A program made the translations under genes and the position numbers. Shown here one piece after another: positions 1-5,666 of a stretch of 6,435 nucleotides of DNA. This stretch comes from Oscillospiraceae bacterium (GTDB lineage Bacteria > Bacillota_A > Clostridia > Oscillospirales > Oscillospiraceae). Each line of letters begins with the position of its first letter. Position 1 is the first letter of the stretch. Below the pieces are notes generated by a model, which saw only the letters and a list, made by a program, of their open reading frames with translations, made no database searches and was not told the origin of the DNA. Where the stretch lies: assembly GCA_017550765.1 (NCBI GenBank), contig JAFZOC010000159.1, forward strand, positions 1 to 6,435, written 5' to 3'.

Positions 1-159
1 CACGCGCCCCGCGGGGGGCGCGACAGCGGCTTCCATATTCTGCCGCCAGGAAGTATGTATTTCGATCCACGCGCCCCGCGGGGGGCGCGACCATAGAGCT
101 TTCGTTAATGCTATAGTCAAAACCACATTTCGATCCACGCGCCCCGCGGGGGGCGCGAC
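1..159 (-). CRISPR. Type I-C CRISPR array, leader-proximal end (truncated by window)
   Basis: Three copies of a 33-nt repeat are visible: 1-24 (partial, the first 9 plus-strand bases lie outside), 59-91 and 127-159. The shared bases are identical. Spacers are 25-58 (34 nt) and 92-126 (35 nt). On the minus strand each repeat reads GT, then an 8-base arm CGCGCCCC, a 4-base loop CCGC, the perfectly complementary arm GGGGCGCG, then the 11-base tail TGGATCGAAAT. This matches the type I-C pattern: a strong hairpin, with an 11-nt tail that becomes the 5' handle of the crRNA after Cas5c cleavage. The tail direction and the cas genes on the right both indicate minus-strand transcription, so the repeat at 127-159 is leader-proximal and spacer 92-126 is the newest. 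The array continues beyond position 1 and its total length is unknown. Confidence 0.97.
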
Positions 160-336
160 AGCAAAAGTATACGATCGGCGCCATCGCCAACTGTACACTT
201 CTGACAAAAAAGTCCTGTGTTTTGCTTTCGCCGGAGACAGATCTGGCTTCCGGCGAGCACCCGCCGCGGCGATGCCCCGCATCTCCCGGTGCGGATCCCC
301 CGTGTGAACGACGTGTGCTCCCCTTTCGCACCTGCG
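160..336 (-). promoter_or_regulatory. CRISPR leader / cas2-array intergenic region
   Basis: These 177 nt separate the cas2 stop codon from the first complete repeat, where the leader of a type I-C array normally lies. The leader drives array transcription and marks the end at which new spacers are inserted. The part next to the repeat (about 160-228) is clearly richer in A and T than the surrounding genes and includes an A6 run at 206-211 (T6 on the transcribed strand). The cas2-proximal part is GC-rich. I see no further repeat copy and no convincing coding region. I also cannot point to a reliable -35/-10 pair, so the leader assignment rests on position and composition rather than on a recognised promoter. 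Confidence 0.75.
228..256 (-). other. 8-bp inverted repeat in the leader region
   Basis: The arms TCGCCGGA (228-235) and TCCGGCGA (249-256) are perfectly complementary around a 13-nt loop, and a flanking G-T pair is possible on each side. On the minus strand the structure follows cas2, so it could act as a weak end-of-operon hairpin or as a protein site in the leader. No T run follows it directly: the nearest T6 tract (206-211 on the plus strand) is about 16 nt further on. It is therefore not a standard intrinsic terminator, and in GC-rich DNA it could be chance. Confidence 0.35.
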
Positions 337-627
337 CTAGATCATCAAGATCCCCTCCGGGTCATACGCTGCCTTTACCCCAAAATGCGTGACCTTCGGG
401 GTATAGCGCTCGCCCAGGTTATAGAAGCGCAAGGAGTCCTTGTGCGGGTCGATCAGTTTCTCCAGCACATGCTTGACGGTCTCGAACTGCGCCGCGTCCA
501 GCGAACACTCGAACACGCTGTTCTGTACGCGCTGGCCATAGTTCACGCACTCTTTCGCGACCTTCCGCAGCCGGCGTCTGCCGGATGCATCTTCTGTGTT
601 CACATCATAGGTGATCAAGACCAGCAT
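337..627 (-). CDS. cas2: CRISPR-associated endoribonuclease/integration protein Cas2
   Basis: A 96-residue protein, the normal size for Cas2. It forms the dimer at the centre of the Cas1-Cas2 integrase that inserts new spacers at the leader end of the array. It begins MLVLITYDVN, the typical first beta strand with the conserved aspartate at position 8, and ends in the type I-C style tail FGVKAAYDPEGILMI. The open frame extends upstream to 783, but the extra 52 residues are a low-complexity Gly/Pro-rich read-through of the cas1 end. The ATG at 625-627 is preceded by GAGGG with a 5-nt spacer and fits the family N-terminus, so I chose it. It starts 8 nt after the cas1 stop and is the last cas gene before the array. 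Cas2 homologues can show nuclease activity, but in adaptation the role is mainly structural. Confidence 0.97.
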   Translation of the reverse strand: MLVLITYDVNTEDASGRRRLRKVAKECVNYGQRVQNSVFECSLDAAQFETVKHVLEKLIDPHKDSLRFYNLGERYTPKVTHFGVKAAYDPEGILMI

Positions 628-632
628 CTCTG

Positions 633-637
633 CCCTC
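633..637 (-). promoter_or_regulatory. Ribosome binding site of cas2
   Basis: GAGGG on the minus strand, 5 nt before the ATG at 627, partly overlapping the cas1 TGA stop (636-638). It supports the short start of cas2 over the 148-residue open frame and suggests that ribosomes finishing cas1 re-initiate on cas2. Confidence 0.7.
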
Positions 638-1667
638 ACTTCCACAAAAAAGGCGGATAGGCATCCAGGTCCCCCCGCAGGTACCGGGCCAGCAGGAGCG
701 CCTGGACATAGGGGACCAGGCCCCAGGGGATCTTCTCCCTGAGGAACGGATGGGTCAGCGTCTCCTTTTTCCGGTCCTGCCACGCCTTCAGGAAGGCTCT
801 GCGGCCATCCTCATCCAGCATGACGGCGCCGCTGGCGCTCTTCTCGAACATCTGGGCGTTGACGATCCGGCTGTTGATGCAGGAGAGCACCACGCGGTCC
901 GCCAGGACCGGGCGGAGCTCTTCCATCAGGTCCAGCGCCAGAGACTCGCGGCCGGGGCGGTCGGTATGGACGAAGCCCACATAGGGATCCAGTCCGACCG
1001 CTTCCAGCGCCGAGGCGCAGTTGGAGGCCAGGATCGCATAGGCGAAGGACAGCATCGCATTGACAGGGTCCAGCGGTGGCCGGCGGCTGCGCCCGTGGAA
1101 TACGAAGGCCTCGTCCCCCGAGAGGATCAGCTCGTTGAAAGCGCCGAAATAGTCCGCCGCGGCGTCGCCCTCGATACCCCGGAGGCGGTCCGCGCCGTCC
1201 GCATCTTCGAGCCGCGCGAGCGCGCCTTTCAGCGCGCCGGACGCACGCTTCAGCCGCTCCACATCCACCGAGAGCGCATGGTCCCGCGTCGCCCGTTCCA
1301 GGACCCAGCGGGCGTTATAGACCTTGCCGATGAGCATGTTCCGGCCGATCGCCAGAGAAGCGCCCGCATCCTCCGAGACGCGGTACTGTGTCTTGCGCAG
1401 CAGCACGTTCCCGCGGGTCCGGCCGCAGGCGCGAGCCAGAAATCGCCCGCCGGGCCGCATGAAGCTGAGCTCCACGTCTCTTTCCACACAGGCTCCCATG
1501 AGCGCCGGGCTCGCGCCGGCATAGCTGAAGCACAAGATCCCATCCAGCGCATGGAGCGGGAAGCGGCCCTTCTCCTCCCCCTCCACCTGGACGACCACGT
1601 TCTCCCCGTCCAGGGAGAGATAGGCGTTCTCGGTCAGCACGAAGAGCGTGTTCAGCAGACGCCTCAT
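636..1667 (-). CDS. cas1: CRISPR-associated integrase Cas1 (type I-C)
   Basis: A 343-residue protein, full length for the I-C branch of Cas1. It is the metal-dependent integrase that, with Cas2, joins protospacer DNA into the first repeat. The N-terminal beta domain (about residues 1-85) opens MRRLLNTLFVLTENAYLSLDG. The catalytic alpha-helical domain follows, and the three metal ligands of the family are visible: E166 in GIEGDAAADYF, H234 in GFVHTDRPGR and D246 in SLALDLMEELRP. The C-terminus YPPFLWK is typical of I-C Cas1. The frame is open upstream to 1757, but the 30 extra residues overlap cas4 and lack family similarity. The ATG at 1665-1667 has AGGAGG 7 nt upstream and overlaps the cas4 stop as ATGA, which points to translational coupling. 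Nothing looks broken or missing. Confidence 0.98.
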   Translation of the reverse strand: MRRLLNTLFVLTENAYLSLDGENVVVQVEGEEKGRFPLHALDGILCFSYAGASPALMGACVERDVELSFMRPGGRFLARACGRTRGNVLLRKTQYRVSEDAGASLAIGRNMLIGKVYNARWVLERATRDHALSVDVERLKRASGALKGALARLEDADGADRLRGIEGDAAADYFGAFNELILSGDEAFVFHGRSRRPPLDPVNAMLSFAYAILASNCASALEAVGLDPYVGFVHTDRPGRESLALDLMEELRPVLADRVVLSCINSRIVNAQMFEKSASGAVMLDEDGRRAFLKAWQDRKKETLTHPFLREKIPWGLVPYVQALLLARYLRGDLDAYPPFLWK

Positions 1668-2329
1668 GGCAGCTCCTCCTTCATCCGGCTCCGGATGTAC
1701 GCGGTCGCCGACAGGTCTCGACACAGCGCCGGCAGACAGATCTCCTTCAGTGAGCATGCGTTGCAGTGCTTGCCGGGCTTGACCTTCGGGGTATGGCCGC
1801 GGCGATGATAGTCATGCATCTCCTCCAGCATGCGCCGGACCTGCTCCCGCAGTTCCGGCCCCAGGGGCACGCGCTCCCGGCGGCGGGTCTCGCCATAGTA
1901 CAGCGCTCCCTCGGGGACCGAACAGCCGAGCATCTCCTCCAGGCACATGGCCTGGGCACAGAGCTGGAGCCGGTCCTCGTCGCCGATCTTCGTGACGCCG
2001 CGTTTGTACTCCACGGGGTACGGCCGCCACGAGCCCTCCTCTCCGGAAAGTTTCGCACCATCCCTGTCCCTGTGGAACTCCACCACGTCGCAGGCGCCGC
2101 TGATCCCCAGCTCCGCCGAGGCGATGCGCAGGCCACGCATGACGATCGTATCCCCGCGGCGCTCCACGGCGCGCTCGTCATGGGCCCGCTCGTGGAGGAT
2201 GTCCCCCTCCACGGTGCGGGCGTTGTCGCGCCACTGCTGCTCCAGATGGATCAGGGCCCACTGGCGCCGGCAGAAGGCGAAGTGCTGCAGCCCCGAGAGC
2301 TGGAGGAAGTCGTCCTCTCGGAAACTCAC
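1664..2329 (-). CDS. cas4: CRISPR-associated Cas4 nuclease (Fe-S, RecB-like)
   Basis: A 221-residue RecB-family nuclease with an iron-sulphur cluster. In type I-C systems Cas4 works with Cas1-Cas2 to trim pre-spacers and ensure that they come from next to a PAM in the right orientation. Visible signatures are the N-terminal LSGLQHFAFCRRQWALI with the first cluster cysteine C20; H46 in GDILHERAH; D81 in GACDVVEF; the PVEYKRG motif with E107 and K109; the QLCAQAMCLEEML helix (about 122-134); and the C-terminal cysteines C189, C192 and C198 in HCNACSLKEIC. All four expected cluster cysteines and the nuclease residues are present, so it should be active. The start is GTG (2327-2329), overlapping the cas7 stop as GTGA. 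No strong Shine-Dalgarno precedes it, so its translation probably depends on cas7. It is a separate gene, not fused to cas1. Confidence 0.97.
   Translation of the reverse strand: MSFREDDFLQLSGLQHFAFCRRQWALIHLEQQWRDNARTVEGDILHERAHDERAVERRGDTIVMRGLRIASAELGISGACDVVEFHRDRDGAKLSGEEGSWRPYPVEYKRGVTKIGDEDRLQLCAQAMCLEEMLGCSVPEGALYYGETRRRERVPLGPELREQVRRMLEEMHDYHRRGHTPKVKPGKHCNACSLKEICLPALCRDLSATAYIRSRMKEELP
1675..1680 (-). promoter_or_regulatory. Ribosome binding site of cas1
   Basis: AGGAGG on the minus strand, 7 nt before the cas1 ATG at 1667 and inside the last codons of cas4. It fixes the cas1 start 90 nt downstream of the longest possible open frame. Confidence 0.85.
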
Positions 2330-3222
2330 GCTCTGATCTCGACCGTGACGCCCTCGGGGATCGCGGACTCGTCCACCGTCACCGCGTAGTCTGAGAAGCT
2401 GCGGGCAGGTGCGCTCTTGTCGAAGCGCTCCACCTTCACCGCGTCGAAGAGCCTATAGGCAGGGGCGTTGCCCAGCTCGCTGTCGTGCCGGAAGATGATG
2501 AGCTCACGCACGGCCATCTTGCCCCGGGCAGCGGCGTGGTCGTTCTCGAACATGTTCAGGATGGCCTGCCACAGCAGTTCCAGATCCTCCTCCGAGAAGC
2601 CCGTGACCTTGCGGGCCAGGTTCGCGGAGATATAGCCTTCGCCGCGATAGAGGCCGTAGGGGACGATGTACTTGCGGCCCATCTCGGTCTTTTTGTTCTC
2701 GGCGTCCGCCTCGGTGGTGATGGCCGTGCGGGTGATGGTCAGCTCCTGGGGCACGATCGGGTCGACGCTGCGGGCGAAGGAGAGCTGCACCGGGCCGCGG
2801 ACCTGGCCGCAGTTGAGCGCATTCTTGGTAAAGGTCGTCATGACCGCGCCAAAGGTACGGATGTCGAAGAAATTCTGGCACATGAAGTCCCGGATCTTGC
2901 GGTCAAGATCCTTATCGGCCTTCTTCGCGGCCTTGATCTTTTCTTTGTTGTCCTCGAGCCCCACGAACTCGAGCGCCCGCTTGTCGCTGGCATTAAGAGG
3001 TACGCCCTCCTTGATGTAGATGCCGAAGCCGGGCGCGTCCTCCTTGAGCGTCTCCACATAGTTGCGGATCTTGCGCTTGAGGCAGACGTCGGTGACGATG
3101 CCGTAGCCCGTCTCCGGGTCGATACGGGGCATGTTGCCCGCGTCGGGGTCGCCGTTGGGGTTGCCGTTCTCCACGTCGAAGAGGATCACGAATTCATATC
3201 TGTTCTTGATGGCTCCGGACAT
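2326..3222 (-). CDS. cas7c: Type I-C Cascade backbone subunit Cas7 (Csd2)
   Basis: A 298-residue Cas7 of the Csd2/Csh2 family. Several copies polymerise along the crRNA to form the backbone of the I-C surveillance complex. The N-terminus is diagnostic: after RYEFVILFDVENG comes NPNGDPDAGNMPRIDPETGYG, then TDVCLKRKIRNYV (about residues 8-56), the RRM-like first strand and the conserved Csd2 loop. Further family features are DIRTFGAVM (120-128), GQVRGPVQLSFARSVDPI (139-156), the ITRTAIT segment (163-169) and KYIVPYGLYRGEGYISANLA (184-203). The length is normal for the family. The ATG (3220-3222) has AAGGAGG 9 nt upstream, so it is probably translated strongly, as expected for the most abundant subunit. 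It begins 1 nt after the cas8c stop and its own stop overlaps the cas4 GTG. Confidence 0.98.
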   Translation of the reverse strand: MSGAIKNRYEFVILFDVENGNPNGDPDAGNMPRIDPETGYGIVTDVCLKRKIRNYVETLKEDAPGFGIYIKEGVPLNASDKRALEFVGLEDNKEKIKAAKKADKDLDRKIRDFMCQNFFDIRTFGAVMTTFTKNALNCGQVRGPVQLSFARSVDPIVPQELTITRTAITTEADAENKKTEMGRKYIVPYGLYRGEGYISANLARKVTGFSEEDLELLWQAILNMFENDHAAARGKMAVRELIIFRHDSELGNAPAYRLFDAVKVERFDKSAPARSFSDYAVTVDESAIPEGVTVEIRA

Positions 3223-3223
3223 T

Positions 3224-3598
3224 TTACTTTTCCTCCTTCACAGTATCTGTCTTCTTTTCATAGCGTTTCTGGGTCTGATGGTAGTAGCCGAGGATGAAAG
3301 CGCCCTGTTCCTGCAGGGAGAGATGGGCGGGGAAAGACTCCCCCAGCTTCCCGAGCAGATCGCCGGTCTGCTTGGACCAGAAGATCTGCCTGCCGGCCTC
3401 CAGCTTCCGCAGGTGGCTGTTGGAGAGCTTCATCAGCAGCGGGAACACGGCTGCGGGCGTCGAGCAGGCAGAGTTGAAGAAACGGTCTTTGATCGTTGCG
3501 TTGATGCCAGGGTTCGCGTCCTGCTGCAGCCCCTCCAGGACCGCGAACAGACGTCCCAGGACATAGGGCGTAAAGCTGCTCTCGGTGTTCAGCGACAC
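3224..3598 (-). CDS. cas11c: Cas11c small subunit, internal in-frame start within cas8c
   Basis: A predicted 124-residue protein identical to residues 463-586 of Cas8c. In type I-C (also I-B and I-D) systems the small Cascade subunit Cas11 is known to be translated separately from an internal start near the 3' end of the cas8 gene. It lines the belly of the complex and supports R-loop formation. Here the sequence shows AAGGAGGT at 3606-3613, exactly 7 nt before a GTG at 3596-3598 that is in frame with cas8c. The product would begin (M)SLNTESSFTPYVLGRLFAVL, is largely helical in appearance and ends in a charged Lys/Glu-rich tail. The length is close to the roughly 120 residues reported for the Desulfovibrio vulgaris protein. 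The signal is seen directly; expression is inferred from the family. Confidence 0.85.
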   Translation of the reverse strand: MSLNTESSFTPYVLGRLFAVLEGLQQDANPGINATIKDRFFNSACSTPAAVFPLLMKLSNSHLRKLEAGRQIFWSKQTGDLLGKLGESFPAHLSLQEQGAFILGYYHQTQKRYEKKTDTVKEEK

Positions 3599-4984
3599 GA
3601 TGGATACCTCCTTGATCGCATCCCGCAGGGGATGCTCTTTTGTATTTCGGATGAGCCAGGCCTTCACGATCCCGGCCCGGCCACAGGTGATGTCGTGCTC
3701 CGCACGGATCCGCAGGAGCGTCTGATACAGCAGCGTCTCCGGATAACGGCCTCCGCTGAGCATGCTCTTCATCACGTCGCCGGCCAGCTGCGGCAGCGGC
3801 GTTTTATCGCTGGACTTGGCATTGACGGTCTCCCGCAGGAGTGCCCACAGGGGCATCATCCGCCACTTGTTCCGCCCGTCGGAGACGATCCGGATGTCCT
3901 CGTAGTGCTGCTGCAGATGGGCGACCAGGTCCCCGAAGCTGCTGTGATAGAAGAAACGCACGGAGAGCCGGGCGGCGTTGGGCGAGATGCCCAGGACGAA
4001 GAACTCGTTGGCCGGATGGATCGGGAGCTCCCGGAAGCGGGCCTCTTTTCCCGTCGCGATCGCCGCGATCAGCTCGTCCAGCGTCTCGCCGGAGATCTGA
4101 TCGCCGCCGTCCATGAGCTCGGACCAGAGGTCCGTGTATTGCTCCCCGGCGTCCTTTGCCCAATAGACCACGCTGGCATCGCCGACGATCTTGACATGCT
4201 CGCGGTCGGCCAGCAGATGATTGAGCGCCGCGGTATAGGCGAAAGCCGCGTACCTGCTGACAGGCGCGTTCGCGTTCTGCTCATGGCCGAAGGAGCAGAA
4301 GGCCGGCGCGTTGAAGGACACCAGCGCCGCCCCGGAAGACTGCGCGCCGCGGACGTTCTTGATCGCGGGGTGGATCTTCTCCGGTACGGTCTCCTCCCCG
4401 GTGATCAGGCAGCGCGTGCTCGTCCCTTCTTCCGTCCCGCTCTCGGCGCTGTAGGCGCGCGCCCATGCCCGCTGGATCTCGGGGTCCTCTGCCACCGGAC
4501 GGCCGCGATAGAAGAAGGTGATGTTCTCGCCGGAGAGGAGTTCTTCCCTTCTCTCGGCAAGAGCCGGGGCGCTCTCCAGGTCGTCCGGGCGCCAGCTTTG
4601 GTAATAGTTCACCAGGGCACGGGCGGCAGGGCTGTCAACTTCCGCCAGGATCGTCTGATGGAGCGCGCTGGCGTTGTCGAAGCATCTCAGCGCCCGCTCC
4701 GGCTTGCCCTTGCTGTCCGATCCGAGGATGTAGGAAGAATTGTCCCAGAGGAAGTTCGCCGCGATCCCGACCGTGCGTTTCACAGGCGCAGGCAGACGCC
4801 TTTGTGCCGGGACCATCTTGTTCCCTTTTCCGCCGGCGATACGCAGGGGATGCACATCCACGACCTTGCCGTCGTCGTCCAGCTCCAGGGCCCAGGACAC
4901 CTTTCCCATCGTCCATCCGGGCGCTTCCAGCTTCCCCTTTTCCACCAGCGTCTCATAGAGATCGGTCAGTGCTTGCAGAATCAT
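3224..4984 (-). CDS. cas8c: Type I-C Cascade large subunit Cas8c (Csd1)
   Basis: A 586-residue Csd1-family protein of normal length. As the large subunit of the I-C effector it recognises the PAM in target DNA, helps open the duplex and provides the docking surface for Cas3. The start MILQALTDLYETLVEKG is typical of the family. Other recognisable parts are the VHPLRIAGGKGNK block (44-56), FLWDNSSYILG (78-88), RCLITGE (191-197), the GAALVSFNAPAFCSFGHEQNANAPVS block (218-243), ASVVYWA (270-276) and LGISPNAARLSVRFF (331-345). The C-terminal 124 residues form the Cas11-like helical region and are also predicted to be made separately from the GTG at 3598. The frame extends upstream to 5203, but those residues overlap cas5c and are unrelated to the family; GGAGG 7 nt before the ATG at 4984 decides the start. 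The ATG overlaps the cas5c stop (ATGA). Confidence 0.97.
   Translation of the reverse strand: MILQALTDLYETLVEKGKLEAPGWTMGKVSWALELDDDGKVVDVHPLRIAGGKGNKMVPAQRRLPAPVKRTVGIAANFLWDNSSYILGSDSKGKPERALRCFDNASALHQTILAEVDSPAARALVNYYQSWRPDDLESAPALAERREELLSGENITFFYRGRPVAEDPEIQRAWARAYSAESGTEEGTSTRCLITGEETVPEKIHPAIKNVRGAQSSGAALVSFNAPAFCSFGHEQNANAPVSRYAAFAYTAALNHLLADREHVKIVGDASVVYWAKDAGEQYTDLWSELMDGGDQISGETLDELIAAIATGKEARFRELPIHPANEFFVLGISPNAARLSVRFFYHSSFGDLVAHLQQHYEDIRIVSDGRNKWRMMPLWALLRETVNAKSSDKTPLPQLAGDVMKSMLSGGRYPETLLYQTLLRIRAEHDITCGRAGIVKAWLIRNTKEHPLRDAIKEVSIVSLNTESSFTPYVLGRLFAVLEGLQQDANPGINATIKDRFFNSACSTPAAVFPLLMKLSNSHLRKLEAGRQIFWSKQTGDLLGKLGESFPAHLSLQEQGAFILGYYHQTQKRYEKKTDTVKEEK
3232..3238 (-). promoter_or_regulatory. 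Ribosome binding site of cas7c
   Basis: AAGGAGG on the minus strand, 9 nt before the cas7c ATG at 3222. It lies within the final Lys-Glu codons of cas8c (and of the nested cas11c), so the same bases encode the large-subunit tail and recruit ribosomes for the backbone subunit. Confidence 0.85.
3606..3613 (-). promoter_or_regulatory. Internal Shine-Dalgarno for cas11c inside cas8c
   Basis: AAGGAGGT on the minus strand is a full-strength anti-16S complement located in the middle of a coding sequence, in the codons for K458, E459 and V460 of Cas8c. The spacer to the in-frame GTG at 3598 is 7 nt. It is at least as good a site as those in front of the separate cas genes of this operon. Confidence 0.85.
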
Positions 4985-5634
4985 GTGTACACCTCCACAT
5001 CTCGCAGGTCCAGGACGCCCCGGCACAGCTTTGCCCGGAAGAACTGCGAGCGGATATCCTCGGGATCGGAATAGTCCATGTCGTACAGCATGAATCCCAG
5101 TTCCCGATCCTCCTCCGGGTACGCAGTCACAGGCGTTCCGCCCTTCCAGGGGCGGAAGCAGGCGGGGAATTCCCGCGTACCCAGATAGGGCTGATGGTAG
5201 CACTGACCTTTCTCCAGCCTGCGCCGCATCATCTCACAGAACTTGCCGGGGTTGTCGCCGGGGGCCGCCTTGTCCGTCATGACGAAATGCGCCTCGATCA
5301 CATAGTGGACGTCCTGCAGGACGGTGGCTGCGCGCTGCTGGATACAGTCCTTGGTGGTGATGTAGAGTTCCGCAGGTCTCCCGTTCATGGCGCTCAAAGC
5401 GTTGGCCGCTGACAAGGTCGCCGATACCTCGTTCCGGCGGATGTTCGTGAAGGCGATCGGCGCGAGCACGTAGATCCGGTCGATCACCCATTTGAGGCCC
5501 GGATGCCACAGGACGGCTTCCAGCAGACCGCGAGCTGCCGATGGCGTCATCACGTCATAACTGACGCGCTCCACCTTCATCTCCGGCCGTGTAAAAAGCG
5601 CATACTTGCCCCAGACCTCGACCATAGTCCCCAT
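4981..5634 (-). CDS. cas5c: Type I-C Cas5 (Cas5d), pre-crRNA endoribonuclease and handle-binding subunit
   Basis: A 217-residue Cas5d-family protein. Type I-C lacks Cas6, and Cas5 instead cuts the array transcript at the 3' base of each repeat hairpin, then stays bound to the 11-nt 5' handle in Cascade. Family features are VEVWGKYALFTRPEMKVERVSY (5-26), the segment ARGLLEAVLWHPGLKWVIDRIYV (34-56), FTNIRRNEV (62-70), DVHYVIEAHF (108-117), RRRLEKGQCYHQPYLGTREF (137-156) and the C-terminal FMLYDMDY (181-188). By an alignment from memory, the Bacillus halodurans catalytic residues Y46, K116 and H117 fall on L42, K131 and F132, so only the lysine is kept. I chose the ATG at 5634, which has GGAAG/GTGAG upstream; a second ATG three codons later is possible. 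The stop overlaps the cas8c start. Confidence 0.96.
   Translation of the reverse strand: MGTMVEVWGKYALFTRPEMKVERVSYDVMTPSAARGLLEAVLWHPGLKWVIDRIYVLAPIAFTNIRRNEVSATLSAANALSAMNGRPAELYITTKDCIQQRAATVLQDVHYVIEAHFVMTDKAAPGDNPGKFCEMMRRRLEKGQCYHQPYLGTREFPACFRPWKGGTPVTAYPEEDRELGFMLYDMDYSDPEDIRSQFFRAKLCRGVLDLRDVEVYT
4992..4996 (-). promoter_or_regulatory. Ribosome binding site of cas8c
   Basis: GGAGG on the minus strand, 7 nt before the ATG at 4984 and within the last codons of cas5c. It rules out the upstream-extended 659-residue reading of cas8c. Confidence 0.8.
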
Positions 5635-5666
5635 GTTTTCTCACTTCCTTTCGTAGTCGATCTATG

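Noticed and set aside
166..171. TATACT on the minus strand, resembling a -10 box for the array
   Set aside because: It sits only 6 nt from the first repeat, so transcription would begin inside the repeat, and no acceptable -35 hexamer lies 16-18 nt upstream.
160..336. A possible further degenerate repeat or small gene between cas2 and the array
   Set aside because: No segment resembles the repeat stem or handle, and the short open stretches have no start with a ribosome binding site.
217..660. A 147-codon open frame on the plus strand across the leader and opposite cas2
   Set aside because: It overlaps the leader and the well-supported cas2 on the other strand and has no recognisable domain and no clear ribosome binding site.
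628..783. N-terminal extension of cas2 to give 148 residues
   Set aside because: The extension is Gly/Pro-rich and overlaps the end of cas1; the conserved Cas2 strand starts at 627 behind its own GAGGG site.
750..1808. A 352-codon open frame on the plus strand, antisense to cas1
   Set aside because: Also codon-on-codon with cas1. It is a GC-bias shadow with no domain and no place for a gene opposite the intact Cas1 catalytic residues.
1766..2389. A 207-codon open frame on the plus strand, antisense to cas4
   Set aside because: Same explanation: it is in register with the cas4 codons and persists because of third-position GC bias.
2485..3297. A 270-codon open frame on the plus strand, antisense to cas7c
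   Set aside because: Codon-on-codon shadow of cas7c. The sequence looks plausible (Val/Leu-rich) but matches no known family and has no clear ribosome binding site.
3131..5074. A 647-codon open frame on the plus strand, antisense to cas8c
   Set aside because: Its codons lie exactly on the cas8c codons, so it stays open simply because cas8c rarely uses TTA, CTA or TCA, as expected in GC-rich genes. The translation is Arg/Leu/Gln-rich with no recognisable domain, and cas8c is unambiguous.
4985..5203. N-terminal extension of cas8c to give 659 residues
   Set aside because: The extra 73 residues overlap cas5c out of frame and resemble no Cas8c; a GGAGG site and the family N-terminus MILQAL place the start at 4984.
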